From positions 1 through 64,000 of the forward strand of contig JAJDUZ010000056.1 of the NCBI GenBank assembly GCA_022826385.1: a stretch of 64,000 nucleotides of DNA. The letters run 5' to 3'. Shown here one piece after another: positions 47,235-57,800 of the stretch. The notes under the pieces were generated by a model, which did no database searches, was not told the origin of the DNA, and saw nothing but the letters and a program-made list of their open reading frames with translations. The first letter of the stretch is position 1; each line of letters starts with the position of its first letter. Origin of the DNA: Silicimonas sp. (GTDB lineage: Bacteria > Pseudomonadota > Alphaproteobacteria > Rhodobacterales > Rhodobacteraceae). The position numbers and the translations under genes are program-made.

Positions 47235-48630
47235 GTGGCAGCCTTCCCTCGCGAACCACCCTGGCCCGAAATACAAAGCGCTGGCCGAAGCCCTGAAAGA
47301 CGGCGTTCGAAACGGCGCGTTGCCGCCAGGGTCGAAATTGCCGACGGTGCGCGACCTGGCCTTTCAGTTGGAGATTACGCCGGGGACGGTTGCCCGGGCC
47401 TACTCCATTCTGGTGGATGCACGCATTTTCGAAGCAACGGTCGGACGCGGCACGTTCGTGGCGCAGGTCGAGCCACGCGAGGACAGCCCCCAGATCGAAG
47501 TCGATCCCACCCCGCACGGGTCCGACGGGCTAACGAAGGTTGCGAACTTCTTCTCACCCGGTCTGCCGAATATGGGGCAAGCGCAACTGATCCGGAAACA
47601 TCTGGCCCGGATCGCTGACAACCCGCCGTCGGGCTTGATGCACTATCCGACCCGCGCCTCGTCGGCGCCCGCGCGCAAGTCTCTGGCCAACTGGGTGCGG
47701 GAAACGCCGCTTGGCCTGTTGGACGAAAAGGACATCGTGCTGAGCCATGGGGCGCAGAACGGCATTTCGCTGATCATGCAGGCCGTGCTGACGGGGCCCC
47801 GCCCTGTCCTTCTGATCGAGGATCTATCCTATACCGGCTTCCGTCGCTCGGCGGAACTTCTGCGGGCCGAGGTCGTGCCGGTGCCGATGGACGAACACGG
47901 ATTGATTCCGGAAGCGATTGTCGAGCTTGGCCGGGCCCATGGGGCGCAGGCGCTGTGCACCAGTGCCGAGGTGCACAATCCGACCAGCCTGTTCACACCA
48001 GATTGGCGGCGTCGCGAGATTGCAAAGGCCGCCGCCAAGGTCGATCTGCAAATCATCGAGGATGACTGCTATCGGCTGGGGCCATCGGGCGCCCCGTCCT
48101 ATCGCATGATCGCCCCCGAACGCGGGTGGTATGTGTCCTCGATCTCGAAATCTCTCACGCCAGCCTTGCGCGTTGGCTTTGCCATCGCGCCGCATGGGCG
48201 CGGCTCGGCGCTGCGGCGGGCGGCCGAACACGGGTTCTTCGGCCTTGCAACACCGCTGGCCGACCTGACCGCTGCCCTGCTGTCAGACCCGAAGGCCGAA
48301 ACGATTGCAGGAGACGTGCGCCGCGAGATCGAGCGTTATGTCCAAAGCATGGTGAACCATCTGGGCGGGTATGCGCTGCAATGGCGGCACGACACGCCGA
48401 TTGCGTGGTTGCGCCTTCCCATGGGTTGGCGCGCCACCGCGTTTTGCCAGGCGGCTGCGGAGCGCGACATCAAACTGCGACCCGCCGAGGATTTCGTTTG
48501 CCGCGACGGGCGCGCACCCCATGCGGTGCGGATCGCCGTCAACGCGCAACTGCCCTTCGAGCGGTTCGAACGCGCCATGGCCGAAATTCGCGACCTGCTG
48601 GACAGTCCACCGGAACGCATGGGGGTCTGA
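47233..48630 (+). CDS. MocR-type PLP-dependent transcriptional regulator (GntR HTH + aminotransferase fold)
   Basis: PPGSKLPTVRDLAFQLEITPGTVARAYSILVDA wHTH; VSSISKSLTPALRVGFAI PLP-lysine region. Confidence 0.92.
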   Translation: MWQPSLANHPGPKYKALAEALKDGVRNGALPPGSKLPTVRDLAFQLEITPGTVARAYSILVDARIFEATVGRGTFVAQVEPREDSPQIEVDPTPHGSDGLTKVANFFSPGLPNMGQAQLIRKHLARIADNPPSGLMHYPTRASSAPARKSLANWVRETPLGLLDEKDIVLSHGAQNGISLIMQAVLTGPRPVLLIEDLSYTGFRRSAELLRAEVVPVPMDEHGLIPEAIVELGRAHGAQALCTSAEVHNPTSLFTPDWRRREIAKAAAKVDLQIIEDDCYRLGPSGAPSYRMIAPERGWYVSSISKSLTPALRVGFAIAPHGRGSALRRAAEHGFFGLATPLADLTAALLSDPKAETIAGDVRREIERYVQSMVNHLGGYALQWRHDTPIAWLRLPMGWRATAFCQAAAERDIKLRPAEDFVCRDGRAPHAVRIAVNAQLPFERFERAMAEIRDLLDSPPERMGV

Positions 48631-48644
48631 GGCCGGAGGGCGCG

Positions 48645-49301
48645 TCAGCTTTCTTCGAACATTTCCGGAAATTCATCCCGCCACGCCGACAGTTTGGCGA
48701 GGCACCCCGACAAATGCGACTTCATCGCAAGCCCCGCGCCCTTTGCGTCGGCTACTTCGATGCGCGACAGAATATCCCGATGCTCGGCCACCGCACTTTG
48801 GACTTTCGCAGCGTCGGGTTCAGCAAGCGCGTGGCATCTCTCCAAGGGCAGCAGCAACGGCGCGATCCGTTGGCGCAGGCTTTCCATTCCGACCGCTTCG
48901 AACAGCGCCGCATGAAACGCGTCATCCGCTTTCCCGAACGCGGCAGGCTCGGGCTTACCCGCAACGCAATCCTGCAAAGCCGACAGATCCCGCCGGTTGG
49001 GTCGCGTTGCCAAACGCCGCACGATATCGATCTCGACCGCCTGTCGCAGGAAATGCGCTTGGTGGAGGTCCACCACACGGATCGGCGCGACAACCGTTCC
49101 CGATTGCGGCTTGACCAGCACCAGCCTCTCGCGCTCCAGCCGCAACAGGGCTTCGCGCACGGGGGTCTGGCTTGTTCCAAAGGTTTGCGCCAAATCCGCA
49201 CGCGACAGGATCGCGCCGGGCAAATGGCTTCGGTCAAGGATCGCGTCGCGCAAGCTTTGATACACCCGATCGGATGCAGTGGTAGAGGATTCGCTGCTCA
49301 T
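48645..49301 (-). CDS. GntR family transcriptional regulator (FCD-type)
   Basis: ILSRADLAQTFGTSQTPVREALLRLERERLVLVKPQSGTVVAPI. Confidence 0.92.
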   Translation of the reverse strand: MSSESSTTASDRVYQSLRDAILDRSHLPGAILSRADLAQTFGTSQTPVREALLRLERERLVLVKPQSGTVVAPIRVVDLHQAHFLRQAVEIDIVRRLATRPNRRDLSALQDCVAGKPEPAAFGKADDAFHAALFEAVGMESLRQRIAPLLLPLERCHALAEPDAAKVQSAVAEHRDILSRIEVADAKGAGLAMKSHLSGCLAKLSAWRDEFPEMFEES

Positions 49302-49403
49302 CAGGTTGAGTGATACCGGATCAACTCGCCTCTTCCTAGAACCGGGCTTTCCCTTGCGCCTCACAAGTGGTCAAGTGGACCCAACGGCAAGATGGAGGCG
49401 ACA

Positions 49404-51143
49404 ATGGCCGAGCGAAAGAAGCGTGCCGAGGACCTGCGGTCGGCCCGGTGGTTTGCCCCGGATGACCTGCGTTCGATGGGCCACCGCAGCCGGGCGATGC
49501 AAATGGGCCTGTCCGAAGCGGATTGGGACGGCAAGCCGATCATCGCGATCCTGAACACGTGGTCGGACCTGTCGCCCTGCCACCACCACCTGCGCGACCG
49601 CGCCGAGTGGGTGAAGCGCGGCGTCCTGCAGGCGGGCGGCACGCCGGTCGAGCTGCCAGTCCCGGACTTTGCCGAGCAATTCCTGAAACCGACCTCGATG
49701 CTTTATCGGAACCTTGGTGCGATGGAGGTGGAAGAGACGCTGCGCTCGCATCCTGTCGATGGTGTGGTGCTGATGGGGGGATGCGACAAGTCCACGCCCG
49801 CCTTGGTGATGGGCGCCCTGTCGATGGGGCTGCCGTTCATCTTCCTGCCTGCAGGCGCAATGTTGCGGGGGAATTACGCGGGCGAGAAGCTGGGCTCGGG
49901 CACCGATGTCTGGAAATACTGGGACGAACGGCGCGCCGGCACCATCACCAAGGATCAATGGCTGGGCGTGCAGGGCGGCATCGCCCGCAGCTATGGCACC
50001 TGCATGACAATGGGCACGGCCTCGACCATGATGTCGATTGCGGAAGGGTTCGGCCTGACGCTGCCCGGCGCCTCGGCCATTCCGGCACCCGATGCCGCTC
50101 ACAAACGCATGTCGGCCGAATGCGGGCGGCGGATCGTCGATATGGTCTGGGAGGACCTAACCCCGGACCAGATCGTGACCGAGGCCGCGACGCGCAATGC
50201 CACGACCGTTGCCATGGCGACGGGCTGTTCAACGAATGCGATCATCCACCTGATCGCGATGGCGCGCCGCGCGGGCATCGATTGGGGGCTGGATGATCTG
50301 GACGCGATCGGGCGCACCACGCCGGTGATCGCGAATATCCGGCCAAGCGGCTCGGACTACCTGATGGAGGATTTCTTCTATGCCGGGGGCCTGCCCGCAC
50401 TGATGGCCGAACTGGGCGACAAGTTGGACCTGTCGGTCACCACCGTCTCGGGCAAAACGCTGGGCGAGGACATCGCGGGGGCGCAGAACTTCAATACTGA
50501 CGTGATCCGGCCCCTGTCGAACCCGGTCTATCACGAAGGCTCGCTGGCGGTGCTGCGCGGCAATCTGGCGCCCGATGGCGCGGTCATCAAACCGGCAGCC
50601 TGTGACCCCAAGTTCCATGTGCATGAAGGCCCTGCCATCGTCGCCGACAGCTATGCCGAGATGAAGGCGATCATAGATGACGAAGACTATCCGATGACCT
50701 CGGACCACGTGCTGGTCCTGCGCAATGCGGGACCGCAAGGAGGGCCGGGGATGCCGGAATGGGGGATGATCCCGATGCCGAAAGCGCTGCTGAAGCATGG
50801 GCACCGCGACATGGTGCGGCTCTCGGATGCGCGCATGTCGGGCACGTCTTATGGCGCCTGCGTGCTGCACGTGGCGCCCGAGGCCTTTATCGGCGGACCG
50901 CTGGCCTTGATCCGAAACGGCGACATCATCCGGCTGGATGTGCCGAACCGGGTGCTGGAGGTCGATGTCTCCGAGGCCGAGATGGCCGAACGCATAGCGG
51001 CTTGGACAGCGCCGGAACCCCGGTTCGAACGCGGCTTCGGCTGGATGTTTTCGCGCCATATCGAGCAAGCCGACAAGGGATGCGATTTCGACTTCCTCAA
51101 GACGGAGTTCGGCGCGCCAGTGGGCGAGCCCGAGATCAACTAG
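49404..51143 (+). CDS. IlvD/Edd family dehydratase (sugar-acid/arabonate dehydratase-like)
   Basis: LMGGCDKSTPALVMGA, ATGCSTNAIIHLIAMAR, RLSDARMSGTSYGACVLHVAPEA. Confidence 0.92.
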   Translation: MAERKKRAEDLRSARWFAPDDLRSMGHRSRAMQMGLSEADWDGKPIIAILNTWSDLSPCHHHLRDRAEWVKRGVLQAGGTPVELPVPDFAEQFLKPTSMLYRNLGAMEVEETLRSHPVDGVVLMGGCDKSTPALVMGALSMGLPFIFLPAGAMLRGNYAGEKLGSGTDVWKYWDERRAGTITKDQWLGVQGGIARSYGTCMTMGTASTMMSIAEGFGLTLPGASAIPAPDAAHKRMSAECGRRIVDMVWEDLTPDQIVTEAATRNATTVAMATGCSTNAIIHLIAMARRAGIDWGLDDLDAIGRTTPVIANIRPSGSDYLMEDFFYAGGLPALMAELGDKLDLSVTTVSGKTLGEDIAGAQNFNTDVIRPLSNPVYHEGSLAVLRGNLAPDGAVIKPAACDPKFHVHEGPAIVADSYAEMKAIIDDEDYPMTSDHVLVLRNAGPQGGPGMPEWGMIPMPKALLKHGHRDMVRLSDARMSGTSYGACVLHVAPEAFIGGPLALIRNGDIIRLDVPNRVLEVDVSEAEMAERIAAWTAPEPRFERGFGWMFSRHIEQADKGCDFDFLKTEFGAPVGEPEIN

Positions 51144-51197
51144 CGGCACATGACAAAGGTCCCAGCCGTTGCCGGGCACCACAGAAATACCAGACGT

Positions 51198-51413
51198 TTA
51201 GTCCGTAAAGCCCAGTCTTTTCAGGGCGTTCCGCGCGCTTTCGGACCGGGGGTTTCCCTTGGCGAGAGCGGTCTCGTTCAGGTTGGCCACGACCTCGTGC
51301 AGGTCGCGACGGCGCAGGTGATCGCGGAAGAACTTGTCCAGTTCGTCTTTCTGTAAATTGGTGATCTTGGCCGCAATATCGGCGGCTCTTGATGATGCAG
51401 AATCCCACTCCAT
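51198..51413 (-). CDS. Small hypothetical protein
   Basis: 71-aa acidic/basic ORF (MEWDSASSRAADIAAKITNLQKDELDKFFRDHLRRRDLHEVVANL..) with plausible coding composition. Confidence 0.55.
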   Translation of the reverse strand: MEWDSASSRAADIAAKITNLQKDELDKFFRDHLRRRDLHEVVANLNETALAKGNPRSESARNALKRLGFTD

Positions 51414-51601
51414 GGCAACAGCTAGTCAGCGAAGACGCGATTCTGCAAGCGTCGGAAAGTTATCCTTCAGTTATCCACACCGATTGGTTCATCGCGCTGA
51501 CGTGATGCCGAAAAAGCGTCGCGATTGTCGGAAATCCAGACACCTTGCGAGACGCAGAAAGCGATCCTCGGGATTGACGCCCGACACCCGTCGCGCCCAG
51601 T

Positions 51602-52606
51602 ATGCAAGTCATGGATGAAAGCGTGCATGGCACCCGCGACCGACGCGGACATTACGTACCGAACAAGACCCTGAAGATCGCGCCGCTCTATCCTCCGCGC
51701 TGGCGCGAAACCTTGGCGTGGCTGCCAAGCTATTTCCTGCCGTGGAATGTCGTCTTCGCGGCCTCGGCGGTGCTCTATTGGGTCTTCTTCATTCCGCCCG
51801 TCGAGGTTCTGCAGACGCTTGAGATCGGTTGGATCTTACGCCTTTACGTCATCAACGTGATCGCCGTGGCGCTGTTCTATGGCGCATTCGAGGTCCGTCT
51901 TTACGTGGCACGCGCGCAAGAAGGGCGGTTCAAGTTCAACCCGCGCTTCCCGTCAGAAGTGAAAAGCCGCCAGTTCTGGTTTCGCAGTCAGAACGTCGAG
52001 AACATCCTGCGCACGTTCCTGTATGGTGTCACGGTCTGGACGCTGTCCGCCGCCCTGATGCTGTGGGCGTGGGCGAACATGTGGGGCAACTGGCTGAGTT
52101 TCGCGGAAGCCCCGATCTATCTGGCGATCGTCGCGCTCTTCGTTTCGTTCCTGCATCAGGCGCATTTCTATGTGATCCACCGGCTGATCCACACGCCGTG
52201 GCTCTATAAGCATGTGCACGCGATCCACCACAAATCGGTGAACCCGTCGCCTTGGTCTTCGCTGGCGATGCACCCGTTCGAACATGTGCTCTATTTCGCC
52301 TCGGTGTTCTGGCATGTGCTTTTGCCCTCGCACCCGCTAATTGCACTGTACCAACTGCACAAGGCCGGCTTCGGCGCGATCCCTGGACATATCGGCTTCG
52401 AGAAGATCGAGTTCGGGGAGGACAAGGCAATCGATGCCCACGCCTATGGGCACTACCTGCACCACAAGTATTTCGAAGTGAATTATGGCGATGGGCTGGT
52501 GCCCTTCGACAAACTCTTCGGCACCTATCACGATGGCACGCCCGAGGCCGACGCGGCGATGCGCGCGAGGCTGAAATCAATGCGAACGGAGGCTGCACCA
52601 TCCTGA
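51602..52606 (+). CDS. Sterol desaturase / fatty acid hydroxylase family protein
   Basis: Histidine clusters HQAHFYVIHRLIHTPWLYKHVHAIHHKS, HPFEHVLYF, HAYGHYLHHKYFE. Confidence 0.93.
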   Translation: MQVMDESVHGTRDRRGHYVPNKTLKIAPLYPPRWRETLAWLPSYFLPWNVVFAASAVLYWVFFIPPVEVLQTLEIGWILRLYVINVIAVALFYGAFEVRLYVARAQEGRFKFNPRFPSEVKSRQFWFRSQNVENILRTFLYGVTVWTLSAALMLWAWANMWGNWLSFAEAPIYLAIVALFVSFLHQAHFYVIHRLIHTPWLYKHVHAIHHKSVNPSPWSSLAMHPFEHVLYFASVFWHVLLPSHPLIALYQLHKAGFGAIPGHIGFEKIEFGEDKAIDAHAYGHYLHHKYFEVNYGDGLVPFDKLFGTYHDGTPEADAAMRARLKSMRTEAAPS

Positions 52607-53562
52607 AGCACACGATCAAGGACACCGGCGTCGAAGTGACGCCGATCTGCTTTGGCACCTCGGGTCTTGGCGACATGCCAGAGACCTATGGCTATGCCGT
52701 ATCCGAAGAACAGGCCCGCGAGACGCTGGAGGCGGTCTTTGAAAGCGGTGTCAATTTCATCGACACCTCGAACAACTATGGCTTCGGCAGAAGCGAAGCA
52801 CGGGTCGGGGATGCCATTCGCGCCCACGGAGGTCTGCCCGAGGGGTTCGTGATCTCGACCAAGCTGGACCGAGACATGGAGACGCTGCGGTTCGATGCCG
52901 ACCGTGCCCGCCGCTCGCTGGAGGAAAGCCTGACCCGTCTGGGTGTGGACCGGGTGCAGGTTCTGCATCTGCACGACCCCGAACATGCTGGCGATCTGAC
53001 CGAGATCACGCGCGAAGGTGGCGCGATGGACGAACTCTTCAAGATGAAAGAGGAAGGTCTGGCACAGGCGGTCGGGTTGGCCATGGGCAAGAACGACCTG
53101 ATGTTGCAACTTCTGCGGGATTGGCCGTTCGACACGATCATCAGTCACAACAGGTGGACGCTGCTGAACCGTTCCGGCGAAGACATCTTTGCCTATGCCG
53201 CAAGTCAGGGAATGGCGATCTTCAACGCGGCACCCTATGCGGGTGGCGTTCTGGCCAAGGGCAGCGCGGTCATGCCGAAGATCACCTATTCACCTGCCGA
53301 CGAAGGGGCGCTGGCCCCGGTTCGTCAGATCGAGGCGATTTGTGCCGAGCATGGGTTGGCCCCGGGCGCTGCCGCCCTGCAATTTTCGATGCGCGAGCCA
53401 CGTATCGCCTCGACGGTCATCGGCGTGTCAAAACCCGCCCGCGTCGCTCAAACCTTGGACTGGGCCAGCGCCCCGATCCCGGAAGCCGCCTGGGAGGCGT
53501 TGATGGCCCTGCCCTTCGATACGACCGACCCAGAGGCGCACCGCGTCTACAATCCGGGCTAG
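52603..53562 (+). CDS. Aldo/keto reductase family protein (apparent non-AUG start)
   Basis: TPICFGTSGLGDM, FIDTSNNYGFGRSEARVGDAI, VLHLHDPE; CTG at 52603 overlapping upstream TGA, preceded by GGAGG. Confidence 0.85.
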   Translation: MKHTIKDTGVEVTPICFGTSGLGDMPETYGYAVSEEQARETLEAVFESGVNFIDTSNNYGFGRSEARVGDAIRAHGGLPEGFVISTKLDRDMETLRFDADRARRSLEESLTRLGVDRVQVLHLHDPEHAGDLTEITREGGAMDELFKMKEEGLAQAVGLAMGKNDLMLQLLRDWPFDTIISHNRWTLLNRSGEDIFAYAASQGMAIFNAAPYAGGVLAKGSAVMPKITYSPADEGALAPVRQIEAICAEHGLAPGAAALQFSMREPRIASTVIGVSKPARVAQTLDWASAPIPEAAWEALMALPFDTTDPEAHRVYNPG

Positions 53563-53570
53563 GCTGTCGT

Positions 53571-54575
53571 TCAAGCAGCGCGGCGTTCGCGTATGGCCTG
53601 CAAGGCGTGGTCGATCAATTCCAACCCGGCCCCATCGCGCGTCGCGCCTTCCGACAAGACCCGCCGCCATGCGCGCGCACCCGGGCGCCCGGCAAAAAGA
53701 GCAAGCATGTGCCGCGTGACCGAATGCAGCCGGCCGCCCTCGGCCAGATGCGCTTCGATATAGGGACGCATGGCCTCGACCGCGTCCTCGGGATCGGCGC
53801 AGGGGTTCTCGGCCCCGAAAATGCGTCGATCCGCATCCCCGAGCACGTCCCACGGCGACTGATACGCCGAACGCCCGATCATCACGCCATCGAGACCGCC
53901 CGACAGGAAGCCCTCTGCCTGATCGAGATCGGTGATCCCCCCATTGATCGACATCGACATGTCCGGAAACGCTGCTTTCATTGCATGAACCAGCGGATAG
54001 TCCAGCGGCGGAATGTCCCGGTTTTCCTTCGGGCTCAGCCCCTGAAGCCACGCTTTCCGGGCATGGACCGCGACCTGCGTCACCCCTGCATCACGCATTT
54101 TGGACAGGAAGTCCGGAAGCACCACCTGAGGGTCCTGGTCATCAACACCGATCCGGCATTTGACGGTCACCGGCACGTCGACAGCGGCCTGCATGGACGA
54201 GACGCATTCGGCAACCAAGTCGGGCGTTTTCATCAACACCGCACCGAACGTGCCGGATTGCACCCGGTCCGACGGGCAGCCCACGTTAAGGTTGATCTCG
54301 TCATAGCCTTCGTCCGCCCCCATGCGTGCGGCCGCGGCAAGCTCGGACGGGTCCGACCCGCCAAGCTGCAGGGCAACCGGGTGCTCGGCCACGTCGAAGC
54401 GCAACAGATGCCGCGCACCGCCCCGCACCAGAGCAGGCGCCGTGACCATTTCGGTGTAAAGCAGGGTGTGGCGCGACAAGACGCGATGAAAGAACCGGCA
54501 ATGCCGATCCGTCCAATCCATCATCGGGGCGACAGACAGACGCCAAGCTACGATATTCTGCGAGTTTTCCGTCAT
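53571..54575 (-). CDS. dusA: tRNA-dihydrouridine synthase A
   Basis: LSVAPMMDWTDRHCRFFHRVLSRHTLLYTEM, EINLNVGCPSDRVQSGTFGAVLM. Confidence 0.93.
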   Translation of the reverse strand: MTENSQNIVAWRLSVAPMMDWTDRHCRFFHRVLSRHTLLYTEMVTAPALVRGGARHLLRFDVAEHPVALQLGGSDPSELAAAARMGADEGYDEINLNVGCPSDRVQSGTFGAVLMKTPDLVAECVSSMQAAVDVPVTVKCRIGVDDQDPQVVLPDFLSKMRDAGVTQVAVHARKAWLQGLSPKENRDIPPLDYPLVHAMKAAFPDMSMSINGGITDLDQAEGFLSGGLDGVMIGRSAYQSPWDVLGDADRRIFGAENPCADPEDAVEAMRPYIEAHLAEGGRLHSVTRHMLALFAGRPGARAWRRVLSEGATRDGAGLELIDHALQAIRERRAA

Positions 54576-54832
54576 GGCGCTTCGATACCACAAGACAAAC
54601 AGCACGGCCAATGCAGGGTTTTGTTCCGCATGCGGTGGCCAAAGCATTGGTTGTCATGGGGGCGTTTGGCGCCCGAAGGCACGCTGCAGGATCACGAACG
54701 GCAAATCTACCTAACTTAATGGTTCAGATTTCTCAGATCATTTTAAACAAAAAAAACCAATTTTCGTCCACGCTATCTTCATTGTTCAAAAATACCTCCC
54801 TCCGAACTTGTACTACAACCTGAGGTTTAACA

Positions 54833-57800
54833 GTGTCGAAGAAGTTGTTTGCTCGAACCAAACACAACAAAAGCAATTCGGTTCCAAACTCACCGTATCT
54901 GACAGGCATCATCGCGACGATCTGTACGCTTACCTGCGTTTCGGTATCAGAAGCTCAAGTAACGGATACATACAGCACTGGGGGAACGGCAAGCTCGTGG
55001 ACAGTCCCCATAGGCGTTTCCGAAGTCACTCTTCTTGCCGAGGGTGCGGATGGTGGCGACTTCAATGCACAAAGAGGTGGCGCAGGGGCGTCGGTGCAAG
55101 CAACATTTCCGGTTCAATCAGGGGATGTGATCAATTTGGTCGTTGGTGAGAGAGGGTCCAACGGCACTCGAGGCGGCGGCGGTGGCGGGTCCACAGGTGT
55201 CGTCCTTTATCGGCCATCCACCGGGGTCTCCACTGTATTGTTGGTTGCAGGCGCAGGCTCAGGTTTCGACAACACAGGCGGGCTGCGCATGGGTGGTTTG
55301 GCGAACAGCGCGGATGCGACCTATTCCGGTGGCGTTGGAAGCCCGGGCGGCCACCCCGACGGATCGGGTGGAACGGCGTTCTGTTCCCTTGCACCGCAAA
55401 CAGCAGCGATCAATGGCCAAGGTGGTGAAGGCGGTAATGTGACATGTACGGCCTTCTTTGGCACCACACTGGTAAGCGGTGGCGCCGGAGGCGGCGGGAT
55501 AAACGCCAACGGGGAATCTTCCCCAAGCGGTGCGACCGGGGGCGGACGCGCAGATCTGGACGCGTCAGATGGCCTGACAGTCGCGGCTGGGGGCACTGCC
55601 ACAACGGACGGCGGAGCGGGTGGTCGCGGATTTACCGGTGGCGGGGGTGCTGATACTTCCGAAGCCGCTGGCGGCGGGGGCTACAGTGGCGGCGCCGGGG
55701 CAAACGACGGGGGCAGCGCAGGGGGCGGTAGCTCGTACATCGACAGCACTGCACTTTCCGGTTCATCGGTTTGGACGCCAGGTGGCACGGGAAGCGGCAA
55801 CGATGGTCAAGTGCAGATCACATATACCCTTCTCCTCGTGGCCAATGACGACACCCCCCCTGCGGTTGACGGCGCAGCAGGCGCGACCCTGCCCAACGTG
55901 GTCGCCAATGACACGCTGAGCGGCGCCAGCAATCCGGACATTGGAACGGATGTCACCTGCAACACCAGCGGCACGGCGGAAGACGGCGTGACCACACTCG
56001 GCCTGGACACACTACCCGCATCGGGCGGCATCACGCTCAGCCCCACAACTGGCGAGATCACCGTCGCAGCGGGAACGACGGCGGGAACCTACGTCTATAC
56101 CTACGAGATTTGCGAGGTGCTGGACCCGACGAACTGCGACACGGCAGAGGCGACGGTGGTCGTGAATCCGACCGGGATCGTGGCCAACAACGACACCCTC
56201 CCTACGGTGGACGGGGCAGCCGGCGCGATGTTGCCCAATGTGGTCGCCAATGACACGCTGAGCGGTGTGAGCAATCCGGACATTGGAACGGATGTCACCG
56301 TCAACACCAGCGGCACGGCGGAAGACGGTGTGACCACGCTCGGTCTGGACACAACACCCGCATCGGGCGGCATCACGCTGAGCCCGACAACTGGCGAGAT
56401 CACTGTCGCGGCAGGAACGACGGCGGGGACGTACGTCTATACCTACGAGATTTGCGAGGTGCTGAATCCGACGAACTGCGACACGGCAGAGGCGACGGTG
56501 GTCGTGAATCCGTTGAACCTGATTTCACGCATTGAAGACGAGCTGACCAGCGTTCTGGAAGACGACCTTTCAACGACGCTTACGATGCAAAGCAGTCAGA
56601 TCCGCGGATACTCGGCCAATGCGCTAGATCGTCTGCGCAGCCGTTCTGACGGGGCGTGTTTGGCAGACGTGAACGCGCTGCTTTCCGAAAGAAACATCCA
56701 ATTCGACACGGACAAGGCGGTCATCAAACCGGCGAGCCGCCCGGTCTTGGATGAGATTGCAGAGGTCTTGAAAAGCTGTGCCGGAAGCGCCTTCGAGGTT
56801 GCCGGACATACGGATAGCGATGCATCTGATGCCTATAACATCGACCTCAGCCAACGCCGTGTGAATGCTGTTCTGCGCGCTCTGACAGAGCGTGGTGTCG
56901 ACACCACTGGCTATGTTGCGCGTGGCTATGGTGAACGCCAGCCCATCGCAAGCAATGCGACGGCAGCCGGGAAAGCCCGGAACCGGCGGGTCGAATTCCG
57001 CTCGCTTGAGGCGCATGACCAAACGAACCCTTGCGGTGACGACTTTAGCCTCTTGCGGTCTGTCAACGCCGAGGCCAATGACGAAAGAGCCAGCGTCGAC
57101 GGCCAATTTGCGCGAGATCAGCACGACTGCATCACGGATCGTCGCAAAGTCTATGAGGGGTCGCTTACCTATACCGACACCGGAAACGGACAGACACAGA
57201 GCGCGCTCAACCTGTCCTACCGCCGCGAGCAGTATCGTGGTGGCGACAGTGTCGTCGGCTACTTCGTCGGCCTCTATCATTCGCAAACGGATGTGAGCAG
57301 CGGCTCTAACGGCGAGATCCGCGGTCTTGGACTGAACGCGGGGATCTATGGCGCGAACCGGCTGCAAAACGACCTGTTCCTTGACTACTATCTGGGGGCC
57401 GCCCTTGGCCGCCACGACTTCGATCTGGCGTTCGATCAAGGCGTTGGCACGATCCTGGCATCCGGGAACTACCGGTATTTTGCAGGTTTCGCAGGGGCAG
57501 CGCTCTCCGGTGAAGTCGAGTTCGGTGAAACGACGCTGACGCCGCGCGTTGGGTTTGACTATGTCTACACGCCAGGCGCTGACGTTGATGTCCTTGCTGA
57601 GTTGGGCGGGTTGTCGGAAGTCGGCACATTGGATTTGGATGCCATTTCCGGTGGCCGTGTCTTTGCAGAGGTGCGCACGGATCGTCTGGTGCGGAATGGC
57701 GAGGCAACCGCTTGGTTCAATCCTCGTTTCGCCTGCTACCAATCGCTTGGCAATCTCGATGGCGCATGCGGTTTTGGCGGCTCTATTGGAATTGAAAGCG

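Noticed and set aside
49305-49325. GTTGA-N11-TCAAC dyad and CAAGTGG direct repeats between FCD-GntR and IlvD-family genes
   Set aside because: Arms are short and could be chance; plausible operator but not strong enough to list as a feature.
51460-51479. DnaA-box-like TTATCCACA (51471-51479) with partial TTATCC 11 bp upstream
   Set aside because: One perfect 9-mer is expected by chance at about this frequency in 64 kb; no AT-rich unwinding region, dnaA/repABC genes or box cluster.
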